A DNA stretch of 64,000 bases from the NCBI GenBank assembly GCA_017792465.1, contig CP051234.1:870606-934605 (forward strand). Direction: 5' to 3'. The DNA is from Filomicrobium sp. (GTDB lineage Bacteria; Pseudomonadota; Alphaproteobacteria; Rhizobiales; Hyphomicrobiaceae). Below, in pieces: positions 17,969-25,319 of this stretch. Numbering within the stretch: the first letter of the stretch is position 1; every line of letters starts with the position of its first letter. Made by a program: the position numbers and the translations under genes. The notes under the pieces are model-generated. The model was not told the origin of the DNA, ran no database searches, and was given only the letters and a program-made list of their open reading frames with translations.

Positions 17969-19615
17969 CTAGAATTTCCGCCTGACTTCCGCGCGAACGC
18001 CGAAGTTGTCTTCAGCGCTTTCCTGAAACTGATAAGTTGCATCTGCGCGAAACAGCCAGGCGCGGGTGATCGGGATTTGATAACGCGTGCCGAATGCGTA
18101 CTGCGGATCCTTGGCACCGATGCCATCGTCGTCGAAGGGCTGCACCATCGCCACTTCGAAGACGAGCTGCTGATCCAGATTGAACAGGTACTGCACGCCA
18201 ATAGCCCCGCCGAACGCGTTGGACGCTGTGTCGTCGATCTTCGGATAGCCGGTCAGCGCGTCGGTCTCGAAGTTGATGCCGACGTTTTTCAGGATGCCTG
18301 CGTTGTTGCCATCGACGAGCGGTTGCGGAGCGCCGACGCCGACGAAGAAGTTGGCGTAGGGCAGAAATGTGCTGGGCAGGCCCGAGATCAGGCTGTTCTC
18401 CGATATGATGGCAACGCCGTCGCCGTTTTCACTCGAACCGTTTTCAAAATTGGCGAACACGCGTGTCGAATTCGACAGGGTGTTATAATAGCGGCGCGTA
18501 TAAGCGGCGGTGAAGAAGTGCTTGATCAGCCCCTCCTGCTCATCGACGCCTTGCACAAGACCGTATCCGGCTTCGATGTAACCGTCGAAGGCGTCGACGA
18601 AGGCGGTCACGCCGAAAAGATTGGCGCTGTGATTGTCGACCTTGCCGTCCCGTCCGACGACGCTGGCGTTATCGACGTTATCGAACGCGGCAAAGAACGT
18701 GATGTCGTAATTGGAAAGACCAAGTGCCGGCGAGTTCTGCGCCGGCAGCGAGATCGCGCCGCCAAGGATTGCGTCATTGGCCCAGATCCCGTTTTGCAGG
18801 AAGAGCGGAAAAAGGCCAACGGTGAAGGGAAGATCGAAGCTTGAATCGCGTGAGGTGAAGCCGGAATAGAGGGCACCAAGATCCCCTTCGAAAAACAGCG
18901 TCTGCGGGTTGGCTTCGAACTCATCGCTGAATTCGCGGTCGCCGTCGCTGCCGCCAAATTCATACCGCGTGAATTTCACATTGCCTTCCTGAAGCGGCGT
19001 AAAAAACGCGTGGATGCGCTCGGTCGCGGTGATTTTCAGATCAACGTCCAGGTTCAATCGCGTCGCGATTTGCGCGATGTCTTTTCCGTTATTATTGTTG
19101 TAGGCGACCGCGGTTCGCCAATCGCCATAAACCGCAAGACCGGGAAGCAGCGGGTTCTTTTCACCGAGCAGTGTGCTGCTCTCATCATAGATGCCTGAGG
19201 TGTATTGCTGGCGCCCGAACTCCAGCGGCGGACGTGGCGGGTCCACCGCAACCTTCCCGCCATAGATGTCGATTTGCTCTTGCGGGTCGTATGGCTTTTC
19301 GTAGCTGGGATCAGGCAAAAAGGGGTCGCGATTGCTTGCTGAAGCGGTGCGCTTTCCTTTGCCGGCCGCCTGTGTTTTCCAGCCTCCATCCGGTGGTGAA
19401 TCTTTCGAATGACCCAGTGCGCCATCGACTTGCCGGGCGCCCAGCCAGATCGGCGGAATGAAGCCCGCCTGATAGTCTGCGCTATAATAATCCTGCGCGT
19501 TGGCCGACTTTGACGTTGCCGCCGAAATCGCGAACATGCTTGCAGCTGAAAGCAACATCGGAGCGACAGCAGCCTGGGCGATGCGCCGCGGCATGCCTCG
19601 GGAGAGACCATCCAT
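17969..19615 (-). CDS. Outer-membrane beta-barrel (porin-like) paired with a multiheme cytochrome
   Basis: 548 residues with a signal peptide cut near SANAQ-DYY at about residue 40. A proline-rich linker to residue about 130 is followed by a region of alternating polar and hydrophobic strands with many aromatic turns (RIHAFFTPLQEGNVKFTRYEF, YFNLDQQ-type strands) and a final strand ending VRAEVRRKF, the aromatic C-terminus expected for BAM substrates. It lies 71 bp downstream of the pentaheme cytochrome on the same strand, so one transcript encodes both. Porin-cytochrome pairs of this kind carry electrons across the outer membrane in metal-respiring bacteria. No close match to MtrB, PioB or OmbB is evident by eye, so the electron-conduit role is inference from context. 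Confidence 0.7.
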   Translation of the reverse strand: MDGLSRGMPRRIAQAAVAPMLLSAASMFAISAATSKSANAQDYYSADYQAGFIPPIWLGARQVDGALGHSKDSPPDGGWKTQAAGKGKRTASASNRDPFLPDPSYEKPYDPQEQIDIYGGKVAVDPPRPPLEFGRQQYTSGIYDESSTLLGEKNPLLPGLAVYGDWRTAVAYNNNNGKDIAQIATRLNLDVDLKITATERIHAFFTPLQEGNVKFTRYEFGGSDGDREFSDEFEANPQTLFFEGDLGALYSGFTSRDSSFDLPFTVGLFPLFLQNGIWANDAILGGAISLPAQNSPALGLSNYDITFFAAFDNVDNASVVGRDGKVDNHSANLFGVTAFVDAFDGYIEAGYGLVQGVDEQEGLIKHFFTAAYTRRYYNTLSNSTRVFANFENGSSENGDGVAIISENSLISGLPSTFLPYANFFVGVGAPQPLVDGNNAGILKNVGINFETDALTGYPKIDDTASNAFGGAIGVQYLFNLDQQLVFEVAMVQPFDDDGIGAKDPQYAFGTRYQIPITRAWLFRADATYQFQESAEDNFGVRAEVRRKF

Positions 19616-19686
19616 GCGAATGTTCCAAGTCTTGAGATAAATTGTAATTCAGGGTGATTGCCAGGACCGAGACTTCGGTCGCAGGC

Positions 19687-21606
19687 TTATTGCTTTACAT
19701 CGACGTCCACGGCGAAGACGTGGAAGTTCATAATTCGCTCGTTCATGCTCTGCTCCATGGCCCTCGTCGAACCGACAAAACGCATGAAATAAATTGGCTC
19801 GGCGCGGCTGCGCATGCGGAAGGCGAGTTGATACTTTCCGGGTTTCTTGATCAGATTTCCCGGCACCCGGTAGCTCGCGACGTGTTTGCCCAACGGCGGC
19901 AACGAGCGGTTTTCCATGCGAACCAGCGGCGGGTGATTGAGAACCGTTGTGGGAATTGCCGGCGGCCGCAAATGCGGTAGCGGATCGATATCGAAATTGA
20001 CCGGCAGATACATTTCGCGGTCGGTACCTTTAACATTGGTTGTCAGGAATTTGGTTTGGAAATGCACGAGCTGCTGGTCGGTCGCGATACGGCCGGCTGC
20101 GACATCCAGGCTATGCAGATCGGCGACATCGCCATTGCTATCGACGTAGCCTGACTCCCAGATGTTTTTTCCATCGGGGTCCAGAAGGGCGACGTTGACC
20201 CATAGCTGGGGCTGGGCACCCAGCGATCCGGACGGCAGGTTGTGGCCTGTGTTGGTGTTCTTGATCGTATAAGAGAACGCCAAATCCTCGCCGATTCTCG
20301 TTGGTCCCTCGATCAGAGGACCATCGATGTGACTGCTGTTCTCCATCACCTGACGGCGGATCTCGTCGCGCTCATCAAGTCTGGCGATATTCTCCTCGAT
20401 GATGGCGCGGGCGTCTTCACGATCGAGCGCGTCGGCCCAGCGCGGCGGGAACTTGACCTTGATTTTGCCGTCCGCGACCTTGTCTTCGAAGGCCGTCGTG
20501 CCCCAACCTGCGCGCCAGTCGAACTCAAGCCAATCCTTGATCGAGTAGGCCTGCGCCTTCTTGTTGTGCGGGAAGATGCCCGGGTGGGCGATGGAGTATC
20601 CCGGACCGATGAAGCGATGATTGGCATGCTTGCGGTTCGGATTGACGGCCTTGCCGCCGACAATCGCGGATGGTGCGGTGGAATAGCCTTCGGGCTTTCC
20701 CGGCACCTTACCCATGTGGCAGTCCTGGCACGTCACTCCGGCCTTGCGGGCGGGGCTGTCGCGATACTGATCCCAGACGATTTCCAGCTTGATGCCGAGA
20801 TTGACGGCGACCTGGTGGCAGCTCACGCAGAACTCGGACTTGCTGAGCTGATTGTTGGTGATCATGCCCTTGTGGATCTGGTTGCCGCGCTCTTTCTCGC
20901 TGGTTGCGACCGTGTATGTCTCTTTATTCTTGATGACATCGTTGATGACGCTCTTCTCACCGCTGCCGTAGACGGGTTCAAAGATCTTGCCCGGCTCGAC
21001 GCGGCGCTCACCATTGACTTTGCCATACTGTTCTTTCACCCGGTGGCACGTGATGCACGTCACACCCTCGCGCGAGATCTGACTGCGTTGCCACAGCGGC
21101 GTTTCGCGCTTCTCGCCAAGCTGGGTTCCGACCTGCTGGTGACAACGGACACAGAACGTTCCGACAGTGCCTTGTGTCAGCTCCTGAAACTTCTGCTCAA
21201 ATTTGTGAAACATCGGCGAGATCGACGCATAAGCGTGGTTGGACGACGCCCACTCTTCGTAGATCTGCTTGTGACACTCGCCGCATTCGGCAGCGGTGGG
21301 ATAAAGGCTCAGGTCGACCGTGTCGCCGCCGTGCTCGACCGGACTGGGCTTGTTTTGATCGACTATTTCGACAGCGCGCACCGCCCAGCCATCTTCCGTC
21401 TCGTCCTGCTTGACGAAAGCCCGAAGTGCATCGACGGGATCGCTTGATTTCGCTTGGGCAATTTTTATTCGGGCAGTCGAACTTTTCGCGGTCTTACCTT
21501 GCCGACCAAGCGGCTCGCTTACGGCATAACCGTTCGTAAAAATAGGAATCCAAAAGGCACAGACAAAAACCCAAGCCGATATCGACGGGCCAGAAAATCG
21601 GTTCAT
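19687..21606 (-). CDS. Exported pentaheme c-type cytochrome with C-terminal beta domain
   Basis: 639 residues from ATG at 21606 (GTG one codon earlier is possible). An N-terminal hydrophobic segment (WVFVCAFWIPIFTNGYAV) directs export. Five CXXCH heme sites are present: CGECH (about 108), CVRCH (152), CITCH (184), CVSCH (260) and CQDCH (293), arranged as in cytochrome c554-like multiheme proteins. Extra histidines such as SSNHAY and NRKHANHRF could serve as distal ligands. Residues about 400-635 form a separate, mostly beta domain (LAFSYTIKNTNTGHNLPSGS) without hemes. The porin-like gene follows on the same transcript. Periplasmic or outer-membrane electron carrier is the likely role; donor and acceptor are unknown. 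Confidence 0.88.
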   Translation of the reverse strand: MNRFSGPSISAWVFVCAFWIPIFTNGYAVSEPLGRQGKTAKSSTARIKIAQAKSSDPVDALRAFVKQDETEDGWAVRAVEIVDQNKPSPVEHGGDTVDLSLYPTAAECGECHKQIYEEWASSNHAYASISPMFHKFEQKFQELTQGTVGTFCVRCHQQVGTQLGEKRETPLWQRSQISREGVTCITCHRVKEQYGKVNGERRVEPGKIFEPVYGSGEKSVINDVIKNKETYTVATSEKERGNQIHKGMITNNQLSKSEFCVSCHQVAVNLGIKLEIVWDQYRDSPARKAGVTCQDCHMGKVPGKPEGYSTAPSAIVGGKAVNPNRKHANHRFIGPGYSIAHPGIFPHNKKAQAYSIKDWLEFDWRAGWGTTAFEDKVADGKIKVKFPPRWADALDREDARAIIEENIARLDERDEIRRQVMENSSHIDGPLIEGPTRIGEDLAFSYTIKNTNTGHNLPSGSLGAQPQLWVNVALLDPDGKNIWESGYVDSNGDVADLHSLDVAAGRIATDQQLVHFQTKFLTTNVKGTDREMYLPVNFDIDPLPHLRPPAIPTTVLNHPPLVRMENRSLPPLGKHVASYRVPGNLIKKPGKYQLAFRMRSRAEPIYFMRFVGSTRAMEQSMNERIMNFHVFAVDVDVKQ

Positions 21607-22171
21607 CACGGTCCCCCCAGCCGCCTATTTTAATTCGGCGGCATTTCGCTTCGATTGCCCAATAAATATAATTGAATGGGCATCTGGACCTCCCCGTCCC
21701 GACCAACGGTAGCAGCGATCGTTAAGGCGAAATTAGGCCGAGATAAGGCCGCTTACTTATTGAAAAACATAGATTAGTTGGGCAGCTCATTATTTCGGAA
21801 AAGTGCATAAGGTAGCCTGCCGCATTTTTCGCCACTATCGCAAATAACGGGAATTATTATTCTCTTTTTTCAGTCGCCAATTGACACATTTCGCAATCAT
21901 TGTAACGGCTGATATTCCGTTTCGACTCATAAGTCGCGAGCAAACCAAATCGCCTTTGTTTGACCATAAACCTTGAACAATCAAAGAGAAGAAAACAGCG
22001 AATTGCAAAGCCGGTATTTCCAACCGAACGTGGATGTCTCAATCAATTTTTAGTCGAAGGCATCGGCAAGGAAATGCTCGAGCTGGCTAGATCCAAATCA
22101 CCCGCCCGCGACGGCTGCATGGCGCACTTGCGGGCGCAAGACTTCAATTTCAAGCATTCCAGGATGGGACG
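21607..22171. other. Divergent control region of the multiheme cytochrome block
   Basis: 565 bp without a supported gene, separating the minus-strand cytochrome-porin pair from the plus-strand reductase-cytochrome set. It is AT-rich between about 21760 and 22010, as expected for promoters, but I could not assign -35/-10 pairs. No TTGA-N6-TCAA (Fnr/FixK) box was found. A ribosome site AGGA at 22161-22164 serves the reductase gene. Confidence 0.5.
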
Positions 22172-23272
22172 ATGGCGAGAATCTGCCAGATCACTGTCAA
22201 CGGTCACGCGTTCACGGCTCAACCAGGAGAGTTGCTCCTTGATGCAGCCCTGAAAAATGGGATTGATCTGCCTTACGACTGCCGGTCCGGCCAGTGCGGT
22301 ACGTGTTGCGTTCAGCTCGTGTCGGGCAAGGTGTCAGGCGGCGAGGGTGCTGAACCGGGTACGGTTCACGCCTGCCAGTGCCGCATCGCCGGTGATGCCG
22401 TGATCCAACGAGGTCAACGCTCGCAGCTCAGCACAATCGATGGCGTCGTTAGCGTCTTGCGTCCGGTGACGTCTGAAGTCATGGAAGTGGGCATCAAGGT
22501 GGATCGTGCGCTGCCATATCTGCCCGGGCAGTATGGCCGGTTGCGTTTCAGGGGCTATCCGAGCCGGGCCTTCAGCATGACGCACGCCTTGCTCAGCGAC
22601 CCGGATACGGCCTCGATATGGTTTCATATCCGGCGTGTTGCCGATGGCCGCGTCAGTTCAGCGCTCGGTCAGCGCATTTTGCCGGGCCACCGCGTGACAT
22701 TAACTGGGCCATATGGTTCGGCGCATTTCCGGCCGGACCAAACCAACCGCATGTTGTTGGTCGCGACCAGCACCGGCTTTGCACCGATATGGTCGATCGC
22801 TGCTGCAGCGCTTCGCGAAAATCCGCAGCGCGCGATCATGGTCATCGCTGGCGGCCGCAAACTTGAATCCCTCTACATGGCTCCTGCCCTGGAGCGGTTG
22901 GCGAGCTTTCCGAATGTCCGCGTGATCCCTGTTTGCAGCACACCTCAGACGGCCTTTTCGTCGGTGCAATATGGGCGGCCAACCGACTACCTGCCCCACC
23001 TTCTGCCAATGGACGTGGTTTACGCGTGTGGCGCACCAGGATTGGTTGATGCGATCAAGTCAGTTGCCGCTCGCAGTGGAGCGGTCTGCTATGCCGACCC
23101 ATTCGTTCCTTCCAGCAATGACGAAGACACCGGCACTGCCAGTCCAACGCCGACGCTCGCTCGACCGGTTTCTTTGATGGACCGTTTGTACCCGAGGTTG
23201 GCTCCGGCCGGTCATACGCTTCGCGGTCCTGACCTGCCGAAAGGATCGCCCCAGTTGCCTGAACATGCGTGA
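22172..23272 (+). CDS. [2Fe-2S] ferredoxin/FAD/NAD(P)-type reductase
   Basis: 366 residues, no signal peptide, so cytoplasmic or on the inner membrane face. Residues 1-90 form a plant-type ferredoxin domain with cluster ligands C37, C42, C45 and C68. Residues about 95-200 are the FAD-binding barrel with RAFSMTH as the flavin motif, and about 200-320 the nucleotide-binding domain (LLVATSTGFAPIWSIAAAAL, YACGAPGLVDAI). This architecture belongs to oxygenase reductases (phenol hydroxylase P5, methane monooxygenase C), but no oxygenase is nearby; instead it leads a set with two multiheme cytochromes and a b-type membrane protein. It may feed electrons from NAD(P)H into that chain or return them. 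A proline-rich tail of 45 residues is unusual. Confidence 0.88.
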   Translation: MARICQITVNGHAFTAQPGELLLDAALKNGIDLPYDCRSGQCGTCCVQLVSGKVSGGEGAEPGTVHACQCRIAGDAVIQRGQRSQLSTIDGVVSVLRPVTSEVMEVGIKVDRALPYLPGQYGRLRFRGYPSRAFSMTHALLSDPDTASIWFHIRRVADGRVSSALGQRILPGHRVTLTGPYGSAHFRPDQTNRMLLVATSTGFAPIWSIAAAALRENPQRAIMVIAGGRKLESLYMAPALERLASFPNVRVIPVCSTPQTAFSSVQYGRPTDYLPHLLPMDVVYACGAPGLVDAIKSVAARSGAVCYADPFVPSSNDEDTGTASPTPTLARPVSLMDRLYPRLAPAGHTLRGPDLPKGSPQLPEHA

Positions 23273-23281
23273 GGTGCGTTC

Positions 23282-24346
23282 GTGGCGCAAACTCCCCGTC
23301 GCTGCATCCTGCCCCGACCTTCGAAAAGAGCCTTTGTGGCTGCTTTGATCGTTTGCCTGTGCGCTTACCTGCCGGTCCTCGCACTCGTAAGCAAAGGTGC
23401 CGGGGCGAACGTTCCGCCAATGACGCTTGGGCCTAACGTTTGCGGCGAGTGCCACAAGCAGGAAGTCCTGGCCTGGAAACAGTCGCACCATTTCAAGACA
23501 TTCCGCGAAATGCCACGCAGACGCCGCGCCAAAGACATTTCGAAGAAGATGGGTGTGCGGCGCGTGAAGTCGGAAAGCTTGTGCCTCAACTGCCATTTCA
23601 CGGTTCAAAAAAAGAACGACAAGTCTCGGCCGATCGCAGGCATCTCCTGTGAATCCTGCCACGGCCAAGGCCTGAAATGGGTCAAGGTGCATAGTAGTTA
23701 TAGCGGCAAGAAAGCCGATACCGAATCCAAGGCCGAGGAGAAAGCGCGCTGGAAAAAGGCTGATGCCAACGGAATGATCCGGCCCAGCGCGCTCTACCAA
23801 TTGGCCAAGAACTGCTACGGCTGCCACGTCGTGCCGAACGAAAAACTCGTCAACAAAGGCGGGCACCGGGCCGGCAGCCCCTTCGATATGGTGTCCTGGT
23901 CGCAAGGCGAAGTGCGCCACAACACCTGGCACTCGAAGGGCAAGGACAACGTGGTGGCGAACGCCTCCCGCAGGCGCATGCTCTTTATCGTCGGCCTTGG
24001 CGTGGAACTCGAAACCTCGCTGCGTGCGCTAGCAAAGGCCACGCTTAGAAGTGTCTATGCGTTCGAGATGGCAAGTCGCGTCGACCGCGCGCGCAGGCAA
24101 TTGGCTGCAGCCGCGAAAGCTCTGCCGAAAGTTCCAGAAATCGCCGAGTTGGTCCGGCAGGCTCACTCCGCCGGACTGAAGCTTGGCAACCAGAGTGCTT
24201 TGACGGGAGCCGCCGATGGCGTTTCGCGGCTCGTTATCAGCATTGCCAAGAAATACGACGGCGCCGCATTCGCCGGGATCGACCGGCTAATTTTGGGCCC
24301 GAAGAAATATCGAGGGAAAGTCTACCAATCGAGCGGCGCAAACTAA
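23282..24346 (+). CDS. Membrane-anchored tetraheme c-type cytochrome (c554-like)
   Basis: 354 residues from a GTG at 23282, 9 bp after the reductase stop, with GAGGTG as ribosome site. A single hydrophobic segment at about 17-36 is an uncleaved anchor or signal. Four CXXCH sites follow: CGECH (54), CLNCH (101), CESCH (123) and CYGCH (178), with the opening motif GPNVCGECHKQEVLAWKQSH typical of cytochrome c554-family proteins (QSHHFKTF provides distal-ligand histidines). The C-terminal 150 residues are helical and heme-free. It is a likely periplasmic relay between the b-type membrane protein and the decaheme cytochrome of the same operon. Confidence 0.87.
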   Translation: MAQTPRRCILPRPSKRAFVAALIVCLCAYLPVLALVSKGAGANVPPMTLGPNVCGECHKQEVLAWKQSHHFKTFREMPRRRRAKDISKKMGVRRVKSESLCLNCHFTVQKKNDKSRPIAGISCESCHGQGLKWVKVHSSYSGKKADTESKAEEKARWKKADANGMIRPSALYQLAKNCYGCHVVPNEKLVNKGGHRAGSPFDMVSWSQGEVRHNTWHSKGKDNVVANASRRRMLFIVGLGVELETSLRALAKATLRSVYAFEMASRVDRARRQLAAAAKALPKVPEIAELVRQAHSAGLKLGNQSALTGAADGVSRLVISIAKKYDGAAFAGIDRLILGPKKYRGKVYQSSGAN

Positions 24347-24419
24347 CGACTGGCCGCAGCGCGACTGGATATTTTTGAAGAACGGGGGGAACCGAAATGT
24401 TTGAGGACAGGGGGCGTCT

Positions 24420-25319
24420 ATGGCCGGGGTTCATACACTTAAAGGTGCGATAGGCCGGCGCGATCCGAATTCCGCGCGCGGCCATTTCAGGACAATCGTC
24501 CAGGCCCTCCTATTTGGTTCGATATCGGCCATGCTGTTCTGGCTCGTCGCGGCATACGGCAACGCTTTGCGAGATCCGCGCTATCTTGATGGATGGGTGT
24601 TGGCTGGCGGCATGGGCGTGCAGCTTTATTTTCACGTTGCTACCGCGACAGGACGTCTGACACCGAAGGCTGCCGCTCGATGGCGCAGCCTCCATATATT
24701 TTTCGGATTGCTGCTGGTCCCGGTTTTTCTGTTGCACTCAAATTTCTCGCTTCCCGATACCAACTTCGAGTGGGCGCTGTGGATCGCGTTCGTTCTAATA
24801 TGTCTGAGTGGCTTATTTGGCATCTATATCTCCTGGTCGCTCAAGTCGCGGCACATGTTCGGCGACGATATCGTTTTGGACCGCATCCCCGAAGAGAGGG
24901 CCAAACTCGCCCGAGAAGTTCAAGCCATCGCAGCCAGGATCGATCAAGCCCCTGCCGCGAGCGCGCTGCCCCCGCCGCCGCATGACGCCTGGATTCGCGA
25001 ACTTTATGCCAGCCGGCTCATTGGCTTTTTTTCCAAACGCCGAAACGCTTTTTCTCATCTCATCGGTTCAAAACGGCCGCTGAAGCAGTTGACCGACGAG
25101 ATCGATCACTTAACGGGCTTTGTCGATAAGAGAGGCCAGGAAAAACTTCGAGCGATCAGGCGATTGGTAATTGAAAAAGACCGGCTGGACGCCGCGAACG
25201 TTGCGTTGGGGCTTTCCAGGGCCTGGCTTCTCGTCCATGTGCCCGTCACCTATTCGATTGTTATTTTGGCGGTGGTGCACATCCTCGTCGTCTATTCATT
25301 TTCTTCCGGAGCCTATTGA
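24420..25319 (+). CDS. Integral membrane protein with diheme cytochrome b histidine pattern
   Basis: 299 residues with about five membrane segments: near 29-47, 58-75, 91-107, 117-138 and 268-293. Histidines H92 and H106 lie 14 residues apart in one segment, and H273 and H287 are also 14 apart in the last one. This paired spacing is the hallmark of helices that hold two stacked b hemes. H72 is an extra membrane histidine. A charged cytoplasmic or periplasmic loop of about 130 residues (140-265) with coiled-coil character separates the halves. AGGGGG precedes the ATG, and its stop overlaps the start of the decaheme gene. I do not recognise the family by name; transmembrane electron transfer between the reductase or quinol and the c-type cytochromes is inferred. 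Confidence 0.72.
   Translation: MAGVHTLKGAIGRRDPNSARGHFRTIVQALLFGSISAMLFWLVAAYGNALRDPRYLDGWVLAGGMGVQLYFHVATATGRLTPKAAARWRSLHIFFGLLLVPVFLLHSNFSLPDTNFEWALWIAFVLICLSGLFGIYISWSLKSRHMFGDDIVLDRIPEERAKLAREVQAIAARIDQAPAASALPPPPHDAWIRELYASRLIGFFSKRRNAFSHLIGSKRPLKQLTDEIDHLTGFVDKRGQEKLRAIRRLVIEKDRLDAANVALGLSRAWLLVHVPVTYSIVILAVVHILVVYSFSSGAY

Noticed and set aside
20242-21447. 401-residue plus-strand open frame
   Set aside because: It is antisense to the pentaheme cytochrome, which has five heme motifs, a signal and family features; the antisense frame is a GC-rich shadow.
21973-21984. TTGA-N4-TCAA in the control region of the cytochrome block
   Set aside because: Fnr/FixK boxes need six bases between the halves; spacing of four does not fit.
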